Shown here piece by piece: positions 9,007 through 17,130 of a stretch of 64,000 bases of DNA. The position numbers and the translations under genes were made by a program. Each line of letters starts with the position of its first letter. Within the stretch, counting starts at the first letter, position 1. The notes below the pieces were generated by a model. It saw only the letters and a program-made list of their open reading frames with translations, did no database searches and had not been told where the DNA came from. This DNA is from Fimbriimonadaceae bacterium (GTDB lineage Bacteria > Armatimonadota > Fimbriimonadia > Fimbriimonadales > Fimbriimonadaceae), in contig CP075365.1 of assembly GCA_019454125.1 (NCBI GenBank), positions 2,164,218-2,228,217 of the forward strand. Direction: 5' to 3'.

Positions 9007-9555
9007 TCAGTCTGGCTCTTCCTCGCTTTCTTCTTCTTGCTCGGCAAGGTCTTCGAGGCTGATCTCGCTGTCGTCGTCGGCGGCGGCAGGCTCGTCGTCC
9101 AAGAGTTCGTCGAGGACGTCCTCTTCTTCTTCGGCGGCGACTTCGACGGCCTCGCCCTCGAGTTCTTCCTCGTCGTCCTCGTGGAGGAGTTCGTCGTCCT
9201 CGATGCCAAGGTCGCCGATGCCGATGGACTTGGTGAGGCGGGTCAGTTCGTCCTCCTCGCCCTCCTCGTCGCTGAGCACAAGCCCGATGTCAGCGATCTC
9301 CAGGGACTCCAGCGAAGCGTAGTCGACGCCTTCGATGACCTCTCCGTCGGCGGCCATCGCGGGCTTGATCTTGCCCGCGGCGATTTCCGCCAGGGCGATG
9401 CTGAGGGGGTGGCCCGAATCAATGCGGACAAGGGGCGGGGCGCCGTCCTTGATCTGCCGAGCGCGCTTCGCTGCCAGGTTCGTCAGGACAAAGCGGCCAT
9501 ACTCGACTTCGTTGAGAATGTCCGGATGCGGCAGAATTTTCTCGCCTTGGACCAT
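9007..9555 (-). CDS. rpoZ: RNA polymerase omega subunit with long acidic C-terminal tail
   Basis: The first 65-70 residues match omega: YGRFVLTNLAAKRARQI and the HPLSIALAEIAAGKI helix, which folds around the beta' C-terminus and helps assemble RNA polymerase. Typical omega has 60-95 residues; this one has 182. The extra stretch of roughly 110 residues is dominated by Asp and Glu, with very few basic residues after about residue 105, and is probably disordered. The frame is continuous to the stop, and similar acidity through the whole tail argues against a recent frameshift. The gene heads the minus-strand rpoZ-dnaJ-prmA-rph-rdgB run. Confidence 0.9.
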   Translation of the reverse strand: MVQGEKILPHPDILNEVEYGRFVLTNLAAKRARQIKDGAPPLVRIDSGHPLSIALAEIAAGKIKPAMAADGEVIEGVDYASLESLEIADIGLVLSDEEGEEDELTRLTKSIGIGDLGIEDDELLHEDDEEELEGEAVEVAAEEEEDVLDELLDDEPAAADDDSEISLEDLAEQEEESEEEPD

Positions 9556-9623
9556 AGGGGAACAATAGATCGTACTCGCATTCCCCGATAGTCCGTGGGT
9601 CGGGCCTCACTGTACGCCCGCAT

Positions 9624-9649
9624 CCATAGGGTTCATCTAGGCCCTATGG
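9624..9649. other. Perfect inverted repeat in the rpoZ / PLP-enzyme divergent gap
   Basis: CCATAGGG (9624-9631) and CCCTATGG (9642-9649) flank a 10-base spacer. They sit in the 276-base gap between divergently read genes, about 70 bases upstream of rpoZ and 180 upstream of the next gene, so this is more likely an operator than a terminator. Apart from this dyad and a TTGACA at 9795-9800 I see no gene, tRNA or riboswitch motif in 9556-9831. Confidence 0.4.
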
Positions 9650-9831
9650 CAATCCACGTCGCGCCCGCTTAGAGGGCATACCACGGCGGCAGGTCCAGCT
9701 ATTTATCACTGGCAAGAAAGGACCGGATGGGAATCAGTCGGTCGGCGACCAGTTTGGTTCGTCCGGCTTGGAGCTAAACGCTGGAACGGCATGCTTGACA
9801 GGCGCCGACGGAACGTTCAAACTGGCGGGAC

Positions 9832-10995
9832 GTGAAATTGCGTCCCGACTCCCGGCCGGACACCCTCTGCCAGCACCTGGGGGAGGAGAGCAACCCGCAC
9901 GGCGCCGTCATCCCGCCCATCTTTCAGAACACGCTCTTCGTCCACGAGAGCTGGGACAGCTTTGAGGAGGCCGCCGCTTGCGACGGGCAAGGGCGGTTCC
10001 ACTATTCGCGCATGGGCAACCCGACGCTCGACGTGGCGGAGCGGAAGATCGCCGCATTGGAGGGCACCGACCGCTGCCGGCTCTTGGCCAGCGGCATGGC
10101 CGCCATCAGCTGCGCGATCATGGCCTGCGTAAAGGCCGGCTCGCACGTCATCTGCGTGGACGGGGTCTATGGCCCGACCCGCAAGTTCCTCAGCGAATAC
10201 TTGCCGCGTTTCGGGATCGAGACCACTTACGTGGTCGGTGAGGATCCCGAAAATTTCGTGCGCGCCACACGGCCCGAGACGAGCCTCTACTTCCTGGAAT
10301 CCCCAGGAAGCCTTATCTTTCGTTTGCAAGACTTAGCCGCGGTGGCCGCGGTCGCCAAGGAACGTGGCATCTGTACCGCGATCGACAATTCCTTCTCGTC
10401 CCCGATCCACCAGCAGCCCGCGAAGTTCGGGATCGACTATGTCTGCCATACGGTTTCCAAATATCTCGGAGGTCACAGCGACGTGATCGGTGGCGCGCTC
10501 TGTTGCTCAGCGGAAAGAATGAGGACTCTCGTCTTTGGGGAGTCCGAACTATTCGGAGCCTCGATGTCCCCCTTCAATGCCTGGCTGGTCAACCGGTCCA
10601 TGCGGACCCTGGGCCTGCGAGTCCGGGCGGCGGGGCGGAACGCGACGCTGGTCGCCAATTGGCTGCGGGGGCGGCCCGAGGTCGCCCGCCTCTTCTTCGT
10701 GGGCAGCGACGACTTCCCTCAGGCGGGGCTGCGCGACAGGCAGATGACGGGCGTCGGCGGCCTACTCGCGTTCGAGCCGCGCTTCCAAACCCGCGAGGAG
10801 ATGCGCAGGTTCACGGAGGCGCTGCGCCTCTTCCAGATGGGCGTCAGTTGGGGTGGGCACGAGTCGCTCGCCGTGCCGTTGGAGCTGCAGCCGATGGATT
10901 GGCCCGAGAAGCGGTGGATCGTCCGCCTCTATTGCGGCCTGGAAGACCCGGACGACCTCATCGGGGACCTTGAGGGCGCGTTCAGCCTCATTTGA
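9832..10995 (+). CDS. Cys/Met-metabolism PLP-dependent enzyme (cystathionine synthase/lyase type)
   Basis: Fold-type I PLP enzyme of the MetB/MetC/methionine gamma-lyase group. The protein has 387 residues. The catalytic lysine is Lys210 in a TVSKYLGGHSD motif, preceded by a DNSFSSP segment with the PLP-binding Asp. An YSRMGNPT motif near residue 59 and an SGMAAI motif near 87 bind cofactor phosphate. Sequence alone cannot separate cystathionine gamma-synthase from gamma- or beta-lyase. The start is GTG at 9832; a TTGACA hexamer lies 32-37 bases upstream. No methionine riboswitch is seen. Confidence 0.85.
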   Translation: MKLRPDSRPDTLCQHLGEESNPHGAVIPPIFQNTLFVHESWDSFEEAAACDGQGRFHYSRMGNPTLDVAERKIAALEGTDRCRLLASGMAAISCAIMACVKAGSHVICVDGVYGPTRKFLSEYLPRFGIETTYVVGEDPENFVRATRPETSLYFLESPGSLIFRLQDLAAVAAVAKERGICTAIDNSFSSPIHQQPAKFGIDYVCHTVSKYLGGHSDVIGGALCCSAERMRTLVFGESELFGASMSPFNAWLVNRSMRTLGLRVRAAGRNATLVANWLRGRPEVARLFFVGSDDFPQAGLRDRQMTGVGGLLAFEPRFQTREEMRRFTEALRLFQMGVSWGGHESLAVPLELQPMDWPEKRWIVRLYCGLEDPDDLIGDLEGAFSLI

Positions 10996-11024
10996 GCCGC
11001 GCTTAGGCTATGCTGGAAGGCACC

Positions 11025-12524
11025 ATGCCGTCCGCATACGACGCCCTTCTCGACCGGCTTTACGACGTGAACGCCCTGAACATGTCCATCTGGATCATGG
11101 ATTGGGACCAGCAGACTTATATGCCGCCGGGGGGTGGCGAGGCCCGCGCCGAGCACTGTGGCCGCCTTGCGCGCATGGCCCACGAGGCGTTCGTCTCGGA
11201 CGAGACCCAGAAGCTGCTGGCGGCGGCCGAACAGGAGGGTGGCGACGAGCTCGCGCAGGCGACACTGCGCGTGGTGCGACGCGACATGGCCCAGCGCACC
11301 AAGATCCCGGCCTCGCTGGTCGCAGAGAAGTCCGGGCTCGCCTCGCGCGCCCATGAAGAGTGGGTGCAGGCGCGGGCGAACGACAATTTCGCGGGCTTCG
11401 CCCCGACCCTGGATCGGCTGTTCGACATCTGCCGCCAAGAAGCGGACTACCTCGGCTACACCGACCACCCCTATGACGCGCTGACCGACCTCTATGAGGA
11501 AGGGGCGACGAAGGCGGGCTGGGACGCGATGTTCGACCAGATCCGCCAGCCGCTTACCGACCTGACGAAGCGGCTCGGCGAAAGTGGGAACCAAGCCGAC
11601 AACTCTTTCCTCTTCGGCGATTGGGACAAGGGCGCGCAAATGGCGTTCACTAAGCGCTTATCGGAGGCGTGCGGCTTCAACTTCTCCCAAGGTCGCCAAG
11701 ACACTGCGGCGCACCCGTTCTGCACGAACTTTGCCATCCATGACGTGCGGCTCACCACCCGGTTCCTCGACGAGTTGACGTCTTCTATTTTCGGCACTTT
11801 GCACGAAACGGGACACGGGCTCTACGAGCAGAACTCCCCGATCGAGTGGGATCGCCAACCGCTGGCCGGCGGCGTCTCGTTGGGCGTCCACGAAAGCCAA
11901 AGCCGGCTTTGGGAGAACATCGTCGGCCGGTCCAAAGGTTTCTGGAAAACGTGGCTGCCGGAACTGAAGAAAACGTTCCCCGCAATCGGCGATGTGAGCC
12001 TGGAGCAGTTCCATCGGGCCGTGAACCGGGTGGAGCCCTCCTTGATACGCGTGGAGGCGGACGAGGTCACCTACAACCTGCACATCATGGTCCGCTATGA
12101 GGCCGAGTGCGACTTGCTCACGCAAAAGCTTAAGGTCAAGGACTTGCCCGACTACTGGAACGCGAAATACGAGAAGTATTTGGGGATCACGCCGCCGAAC
12201 GATCGGCAAGGGTGCCTGCAGGACGTGCACTGGAGCGGGGGCTCCGTCGGCTACTTCCCCACCTACAGCATGGGCAACCTGCTGAGCTTCCAAATCTGGG
12301 AGGCGCTGACGCGGGATTTGGGCGATGGCGAGCAGCTCATCGAATCTGGCCGACTCGGCGACGTGCTCGATTGGCTCCGGGAGAACGTCTATCGGCACGG
12401 GCGTCGGTTCACTCCGAAGGACCTCATCAAGAGGGCGACGGGCAAGGAACTTACGGCCGACGCCTATCTGGCAGGGATTACGAAGAAGTACGAGGCCGTT
12501 TACGGCTTAACAGCCGGCGTCTGA
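11025..12524 (+). CDS. Carboxypeptidase Taq (M32 metallopeptidase)
   Basis: Zinc carboxypeptidase of family M32 that removes C-terminal residues from peptides in the cytoplasm. The HExxH zinc motif is HETGH at residues 260-264, followed by the family GLYEQN. The 499-residue length matches M32. ATG 11025 is preferred because GGAAGG lies 4 bases upstream; an in-frame ATG at 11010 would add five residues. The gene follows the PLP enzyme closely on the same strand. Its last 25 bases overlap the convergent glyQ 3' end. Confidence 0.93.
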   Translation: MPSAYDALLDRLYDVNALNMSIWIMDWDQQTYMPPGGGEARAEHCGRLARMAHEAFVSDETQKLLAAAEQEGGDELAQATLRVVRRDMAQRTKIPASLVAEKSGLASRAHEEWVQARANDNFAGFAPTLDRLFDICRQEADYLGYTDHPYDALTDLYEEGATKAGWDAMFDQIRQPLTDLTKRLGESGNQADNSFLFGDWDKGAQMAFTKRLSEACGFNFSQGRQDTAAHPFCTNFAIHDVRLTTRFLDELTSSIFGTLHETGHGLYEQNSPIEWDRQPLAGGVSLGVHESQSRLWENIVGRSKGFWKTWLPELKKTFPAIGDVSLEQFHRAVNRVEPSLIRVEADEVTYNLHIMVRYEAECDLLTQKLKVKDLPDYWNAKYEKYLGITPPNDRQGCLQDVHWSGGSVGYFPTYSMGNLLSFQIWEALTRDLGDGEQLIESGRLGDVLDWLRENVYRHGRRFTPKDLIKRATGKELTADAYLAGITKKYEAVYGLTAGV

Positions 12525-13447
12525 ACTTCCTTAAAGGGTTCCACATACTTCAAACAACACGCACGGACCCGGGCGCGCACGCGATTGATATACGCGGCGC
12601 GCTCGGTGACGCTGATCGCCCCGCGCGCGTCCAGAAGGTTAAAGGCGTGAGAGCACTTAAGCGCTAGATCGAAGGCGGGATAGACGAGCGCGCCGTGCGA
12701 CTCGGCGTCGGGAGCCGGGGCGCTGGACGTCATAATGTCCCGCTCCTGGTTCCAATAGACGGGCGTCTCGATGACACGCTTGCTCTCCGCTTCGTACATC
12801 TCAAAGAGTTTGAACAAAAAGTCCGTCGATGCGACCTCGAAATTGAACACGTTGTTCTGCATTTCTTGATCGAACTCCACGTCCCGATAGGTCAGTTCGT
12901 CGTTCCACTGGAGATCCTTCCAGATCGAGCTCTGCTTATTCAACATCAGGCAGAGCCTTTCGGGGCCGTAAGTGATCTCCGCGGTGACGGGGTGGCACTC
13001 GATACCGCCCATCTGCTGGAAGTAAGTGAACTGGCTGATCTCGGTGCCATCGAGCCAGACTTCCCAGCCGACCCCCGCCGCGCCGAGCGAGGGGTTTTCC
13101 CAGTCGTCTTCAACCAGGCGGACGTCGTTCTTCGTGGTGTCGAAGCCGATGGCGTTCAGGCTCTCCATATAGAGGTCGACCACGTCTATCGGGCTCGGTT
13201 TCAGCACGACCTGGAACTGGTAATAGCGCTGGTTCCGCATTGGGTTCAGCGTGTAACGGCCGTCTGCGGGGCGGCGACTGGGCTGGACGTAGGCGGCCCT
13301 CCAGGGCTCGGGCCCGAGGCAGCGGAGCGCGGTGCCGGGGTGGCTCGTCCCCGCGCCGACCTCCATGTCGTAGGGCAGCAGGATCGCGCAGCCGCGCGAG
13401 CCCCAATAGTCCATCAGCTTCCGAAAGAGGCTCTGCAGCGTGACCAT
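12500..13447 (-). CDS. glyQ: Glycyl-tRNA synthetase alpha subunit
   Basis: Catalytic subunit of the tetrameric (alpha2beta2) bacterial GlyRS. The 315-residue protein contains the family motifs GCAILLPYDMEVGAGT near the N-terminus, YVQPSRRPADGRYG-like sequence, and DWENPSLGAAGVGWEVW. The open frame continues upstream to 13567 but the family start is ATG 13447 (MVTLQSLF). A TACGAT hexamer lies 11 bases before it. The beta subunit gene glyS is not in the window, so the two subunits are not adjacent here, unlike in many genomes. Confidence 0.95.
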   Translation of the reverse strand: MVTLQSLFRKLMDYWGSRGCAILLPYDMEVGAGTSHPGTALRCLGPEPWRAAYVQPSRRPADGRYTLNPMRNQRYYQFQVVLKPSPIDVVDLYMESLNAIGFDTTKNDVRLVEDDWENPSLGAAGVGWEVWLDGTEISQFTYFQQMGGIECHPVTAEITYGPERLCLMLNKQSSIWKDLQWNDELTYRDVEFDQEMQNNVFNFEVASTDFLFKLFEMYEAESKRVIETPVYWNQERDIMTSSAPAPDAESHGALVYPAFDLALKCSHAFNLLDARGAISVTERAAYINRVRARVRACCLKYVEPFKEVQTPAVKP

Positions 13448-13551
13448 GCGACGCTCGTATCGTAGCCGAAACGAGTTCGGGCACGCCCGTTCGGTTGTCT
13501 TTTCGCGGGCCCACTGCCCCAATCCCCGTGCCCTGCGAACTCTCGCGACTT

Positions 13552-14076
13552 GTGCCTGTGCCCCCAATCGGGACCTTCAACTCACACCTCTCACCGTGCA
13601 AGGCTTCGACCCTGACCGCGCTGCTGGGCCGGCCGCGCGAGGACGTCGGCGCGGAGTGCCGGCCCATCACCAACCGTGCCCTGAAGGCGAGGATGGTGAC
13701 GGAATCAGTCGGGCCGTTCCGAGTGACCGGGCTGGACGTCGCCGTCGCCTCGTTGCGGCGCGTGCTGGAGGCGGTGCGGACCGCCGACCCCGCCGTCTAT
13801 GCATGCGTCGGCACGGCGGGCATGCTCTGCTGCCGCTACGTGCGGGGGTCGAAGCGCACCCTCTCCAACCACAGTTGGGGCACGGCCATCGACTTGACGT
13901 TCGGGGGCGAGGTCGACCCGCGGGGGGACGGCCTCTGCCAGGCAGGCTTGCTGCGCGCCTACCGCTTTTTCCATGCTGAGGGCTGGTACTGGGGCGCGGG
14001 CTTCCCCACGGAGGACGCGATGCACTTCGAACTTGCGGAGGAGACGGCCCGCAAGCTGTTGGCCGCCGACCGCTGA
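13552..14076 (+). CDS. M15-family D,D-carboxypeptidase-like protein
   Basis: The centre holds SNHSWGTAIDL, the HxxGxAxD zinc motif of the VanY/M15 peptidases, and the C-terminal part has EDAMHFEL, the matching ExxH. Such enzymes cut D-Ala-containing peptidoglycan stem peptides or cross-links. No signal peptide is visible, so a cytoplasmic or phage-endolysin-like role cannot be excluded. The start is uncertain: GTG 13552 gives 174 residues, and TTG 13495 would add a proline-rich 19-residue extension. The gene is divergent from glyQ and close to it. Confidence 0.7.
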   Translation: MPVPPIGTFNSHLSPCKASTLTALLGRPREDVGAECRPITNRALKARMVTESVGPFRVTGLDVAVASLRRVLEAVRTADPAVYACVGTAGMLCCRYVRGSKRTLSNHSWGTAIDLTFGGEVDPRGDGLCQAGLLRAYRFFHAEGWYWGAGFPTEDAMHFELAEETARKLLAADR

Positions 14077-14113
14077 CCCTGCGCTGCACCGGTCCAAGAG
14101 TGCCGGTGACGAC

Positions 14114-14719
14114 CTAGCTCGGGCCCAGCCGGACAGGCTGGACGAGAAGACGGACTGTTTCCAGCGCCGCGACGACGGACGGGTCGAAGTGGGCGCCCGC
14201 CGAGTCGCGGATTTCCTGCATCGCCGCTTCTCCGTCCATCGGCTCGCTGTAGGGGGTGCCCGCGACCAGGACGTCGTAGGCTTCGCAGCAACCGATGATC
14301 CGCGCGCCGATGGGGATCGCTTCCCCTGCGAGGCCGTCCGGATATCCGGTGCCGTCCCACCGCTCGTGGTGGTGCAGCACCATGGGGGCGATCCCACGGA
14401 GCCATTCGAAGGACTCGATGAGGGCCATGGCAAGCAACACGTGCTGGCGCACCTCTTCCCTTTCCGGTTCGCTCAGCGGGCCGCGCCTTTGCAGGAGGCT
14501 CCTCTCCACGGAGAGCTTGCCAAGGTCGTGCAGGGCGGCGGCACGGCGAAGGTCCAAAAGGGCGTCGTAGCCCAGCCCGAGCCGCTCGCCCACGGCCACG
14601 GAGTAGACCGCGACCCGCTCGGCGTGGGTGCCCCCGCCCTCGTCGTGCATCTCCACCGCCTTCACCAAGGCCCGGACGGCGTCGTTCTGCTCGATGAGCA
14701 AACGGGGTTCGACCGTCAT
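14114..14719 (-). CDS. Stand-alone HD-GYP phosphodiesterase-like protein
   Basis: HD-GYP domains hydrolyse cyclic-di-GMP or related dinucleotides. The HD motif with HDLGK is at about residues 64-68, HHHE at 116-119 and GTGYPDG at 123-129, so metal and substrate motifs are complete. The 201-residue protein has only this domain, without receiver or sensor. The start ATG 14719 overlaps the selA TGA (ATGA), so it is translated from the selA message. The upstream open extension to 14788 lies inside selA and is not used. A functional tie to selenocysteine synthesis is not known. Confidence 0.85.
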   Translation of the reverse strand: MTVEPRLLIEQNDAVRALVKAVEMHDEGGGTHAERVAVYSVAVGERLGLGYDALLDLRRAAALHDLGKLSVERSLLQRRGPLSEPEREEVRQHVLLAMALIESFEWLRGIAPMVLHHHERWDGTGYPDGLAGEAIPIGARIIGCCEAYDVLVAGTPYSEPMDGEAAMQEIRDSAGAHFDPSVVAALETVRLLVQPVRLGPS

Positions 14720-16050
14720 CGCATTTGCCCCAAAGCCTGGGCGACGTAAGCAACCTCGTCGGCCTCGGCCGTGCGCGGGTCGAGCCACACCATGTCGCGC
14801 TCAATCCTACCAATAATCGGGGTCGGCGCGGATCGAAGTCGTGCGGCGAGCGTTTCGGCCGAGGCGCTGGGGAGTCCGACGCGACGGGTGGGGATCCCAG
14901 ACCCCGGCATCGATCCCCCACCCATCTCGGTCACCCCGTCCTCCACCACCGCAGAGGGCCAGGCCCCGGCGAGGGTCGTGGCAAGTCGGCCGACCTCGTC
15001 GAGGGGCCGCGCGGCGTACCTCCAGGTCGGGATTTCGAGTTCGCGCTCTTCGGCATAGAGGCGCAGCGTCGCCTCAAGACCGGCCAGAGTCGCCTTATCG
15101 ACCCGGAAAGTCCGGTGGAGGTCGCTGGCGCGGAGGGCGGCGACCGCGGCCCTCGTGCCGAGGACCAAGCCCGCCTGGGGCCCGCCGAGGAGTTTGTCGC
15201 CGCTCGCGGTCACGATGTCCGCCCCGTCCGCCACCGCCTCGCGCAGCGTCCGCTCGTGGGGGAGCCCGAAGCGCTCGGTCTGGAGTAAACACCCGCTCCC
15301 GGCATCGTCGATGAAGTGCCCGCCTTCGGCATGGGCGAGAGCGGCGAGGTGGGAGGGTGCCGGCTGCTCGGTGAAGCCGACGATGCGATAGTTCGAAGGG
15401 TGGCAGCGGAGGATGGCAAAGTCAGGCCCCTCCAGCGCGCCGGCATAGTCTTGCAGCCGGGTCTTGTTCGTGCAGCCGACCTCGACGAGGCGGCAGCCGG
15501 TCGACCGGACGATGTCCGGCATCCGGAACGACCCGCCGATCTCCACCATCTGGCCCCGCGAGAGCAGCACCGGCTTCCCGCGGCAGAGCGTGTGGAGGGT
15601 GAGGAAGACGGCCGCCGCGCAGTTGTTCACAACCAGGGCGTCCTCCGCCCCGGTGAGCCCCTGCAGGAGCGACCGAACGTGGGCTTGCCGGTCGCCGCGG
15701 GCGCCGGTCTCCAGGTCGATCTCGGTGTTCGAGTGCCCTCGCAGGACCTGGGCCACTTGCGCCACGACGGAAGGGGCCCAGCGCGAGCGGCCAAGGCCGG
15801 TGTGGAGCACGACCCCCGACATGTTCACGGCGGGGGCGAGAGAGGGGCGGGCCATGCGCTCAGCCCGCAGCACAGCCTCCTGGACCACCCGCGCCAGGTC
15901 GAACGTGCGGCCGTTCCTGGCTTCAGCCCGAAAGTGCTCGATCGCCTCGCGGGCGGCCGCCGTGCTGACTTGGGGCGCAAAGCCCGAGAGTTCAGGGGCC
16001 GAGGCAAGTCGGTCGACGCTGGGAAGAAGGCGTAGGTCGGGGGCTGACAT
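14716..16050 (-). CDS. selA: L-seryl-tRNA(Sec) selenium transferase
   Basis: PLP enzyme that converts Ser-tRNA(Sec) to Sec-tRNA(Sec) using selenophosphate. The 444-residue protein has the SelA N-terminal domain (LLPSVDRL motif), the LHTGLGRS motif near 82-89 and the PLP lysine at Lys286 in SGDKLLGGPQAG. The C-terminal PIIGRIERD motif is also typical. An ATG at 16050 is chosen; a TTG at 16062 is an alternative, 3 bases after TAAACT. selB, selC and selD are not in the window, and no selenoprotein with an in-frame TGA was recognised here. Confidence 0.92.
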   Translation of the reverse strand: MSAPDLRLLPSVDRLASAPELSGFAPQVSTAAAREAIEHFRAEARNGRTFDLARVVQEAVLRAERMARPSLAPAVNMSGVVLHTGLGRSRWAPSVVAQVAQVLRGHSNTEIDLETGARGDRQAHVRSLLQGLTGAEDALVVNNCAAAVFLTLHTLCRGKPVLLSRGQMVEIGGSFRMPDIVRSTGCRLVEVGCTNKTRLQDYAGALEGPDFAILRCHPSNYRIVGFTEQPAPSHLAALAHAEGGHFIDDAGSGCLLQTERFGLPHERTLREAVADGADIVTASGDKLLGGPQAGLVLGTRAAVAALRASDLHRTFRVDKATLAGLEATLRLYAEERELEIPTWRYAARPLDEVGRLATTLAGAWPSAVVEDGVTEMGGGSMPGSGIPTRRVGLPSASAETLAARLRSAPTPIIGRIERDMVWLDPRTAEADEVAYVAQALGQMR

Positions 16051-16082
16051 GACCGAGCGCAACCGAGTTTAGCCCAGACTAG

Positions 16083-16088
16083 TAGAAT
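16083..16088 (+). promoter_or_regulatory. Putative -10 box (TAGAAT) of the 16097 gene
   Basis: TAGAAT ends 8 bases before the ATG at 16097, with no SD between. The same TAGAAT with the same 8-base spacing stands before the EVE gene on the minus strand (18612-18607). Confidence 0.5.
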
Positions 16089-16096
16089 CGGAACCG

Positions 16097-16786
16097 ATGG
16101 CTCAGACGCCGCCGCCCTTCAACCCTTCACACATGACCGAAGCCCCTCGGGGCTCGGGGGCCAACAAGACCTGTTTGGTCCTGGCAATCGTCGTGGTCGG
16201 GTTCTGTGCCGTCGCCAGTGTGGTCGGGTTCTTCTTCTTCCGGGGGATGTGGACGGAGATCGGCTCGACCGCGGGTTGCATGTCCAGCTTCGAACTCCAT
16301 CAGAAAGCCTTGCTGGCCTATGCGGAGGAGCACAAGGGGCGGCTCCCCGCTGCGGCGACCTGGCAGACCGACACCGAGAAGTATTACGCCAGGCTACGCC
16401 AGAAGTTTGAGAAGGAAGAGATGCCGAGCGACTGGCTGCCCCCGGCCGCAGGTGAAGTCGCGGAGTGCAAGTGGAAGGGCCAGACCACCGGCGTGGCCTT
16501 CAACATCGCGCTCAGTAAGGCGGTCGTCGCGGAGATCAAGGACCCGACGAAGACGCCCCTTGTCTTCGAAGTGCCGACCGCAAAGCTGAACCAGAGCTTG
16601 AAGTACGAGGAACTGAACGCCCACGAAGCCCCCAAGCTCTTCATGAACAAGCGGGACTGGATCGTTTACTATATCGAGGGCAACAAAGACCCGTTCGAGT
16701 CTTCTAGCTCGTCGAAACGGAGTTTCCGGGTCACGATCGACGACGCCTTGGAGAACGAACCGCCTGCAGAACCCAAGACGAAGTGA
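16097..16786 (+). CDS. Single-pass membrane protein, pilin-like layout, unknown function
   Basis: A 229-residue protein with a Pro-rich cytoplasmic N-terminus, one transmembrane helix (about 25-49) and an extracytoplasmic domain. After the helix comes a segment resembling the LHQKALLAYAEEHKGRLPAA pattern seen after the helix in many major-pilin-like or DUF1559-type proteins, but no clear prepilin cleavage site was found. A serine cluster lies near residue 200. I do not recognise a family. It is divergent from selA and starts 8 bases after TAGAAT. Confidence 0.6.
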   Translation: MAQTPPPFNPSHMTEAPRGSGANKTCLVLAIVVVGFCAVASVVGFFFFRGMWTEIGSTAGCMSSFELHQKALLAYAEEHKGRLPAAATWQTDTEKYYARLRQKFEKEEMPSDWLPPAAGEVAECKWKGQTTGVAFNIALSKAVVAEIKDPTKTPLVFEVPTAKLNQSLKYEELNAHEAPKLFMNKRDWIVYYIEGNKDPFESSSSSKRSFRVTIDDALENEPPAEPKTK

Positions 16787-16830
16787 ACGTCTTCGGCCCA
16801 GAGGCGTTATGTTCTCAAGAGGACTACCCG

Positions 16831-16836
16831 TATAAT
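16831..16836 (+). promoter_or_regulatory. Consensus -10 box (TATAAT) of tatA
   Basis: A perfect TATAAT ends 7 bases before the GTG at 16844 and 13 before the in-frame ATG at 16850. A -35 at 17-18 bases (TATGTT/TTATGT) is poor. The spacing predicts a leaderless or nearly leaderless mRNA. Confidence 0.55.
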
Positions 16837-16843
16837 GGGTTAG

Positions 16844-17074
16844 GTGCCGATGGAAATGACACTCCCGATCGCCTTCTTGCCGCAGGGGCCGGAACTTTAC
16901 GTCCTCCTTGTCGTTGTCCTGCTCCTTTTCGGCGGCGCCAAGATCCCGCAGCTGATGCGCGGCATCGGCCGGGGCGTGGGCGAACTGCAGGAAGGCCTCA
17001 AGGAGAGCAAGAACAAGCTCGACCAAGCCTTCACCGAATCGGAGACCAGCGAGCCCCACAAGCCGCAGGCTTGA
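16844..17074 (+). CDS. tatA: Twin-arginine translocase subunit TatA/E
   Basis: Small membrane subunit that forms the Tat pore for folded proteins. The 76-residue protein has one N-terminal transmembrane helix (about 17-34), then the FGGAKIPQLMRGIGRGVGE hinge and amphipathic helix typical of TatA, and a polar tail. GTG 16844 or ATG 16850 can be the start; the difference is two residues. tatB and tatC are not adjacent. Confidence 0.9.
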   Translation: MPMEMTLPIAFLPQGPELYVLLVVVLLLFGGAKIPQLMRGIGRGVGELQEGLKESKNKLDQAFTESETSEPHKPQA

Positions 17075-17130
17075 GTTCGACCACCCCGTTGAGCCTGGCA
17101 AATCAGGGTCGCGGGCCGTTATAGCTCACC

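Noticed and set aside
9556-9831. Riboswitch (SAM or cobalamin) upstream of the Cys/Met PLP enzyme
   Set aside because: None of the conserved core sequences of these riboswitch classes is present; only a simple dyad is seen.
13495-13551. N-terminal extension of the M15 peptidase to TTG 13495
   Set aside because: The added residues are proline-rich, not a signal peptide, and no SD or -10 box supports that start.
14114-14719. Possible selenoprotein with in-frame TGA near selA
   Set aside because: Neighbouring frames end in TAG or in coupled TGA-ATG overlaps, and no conserved sequence continues past the stops.
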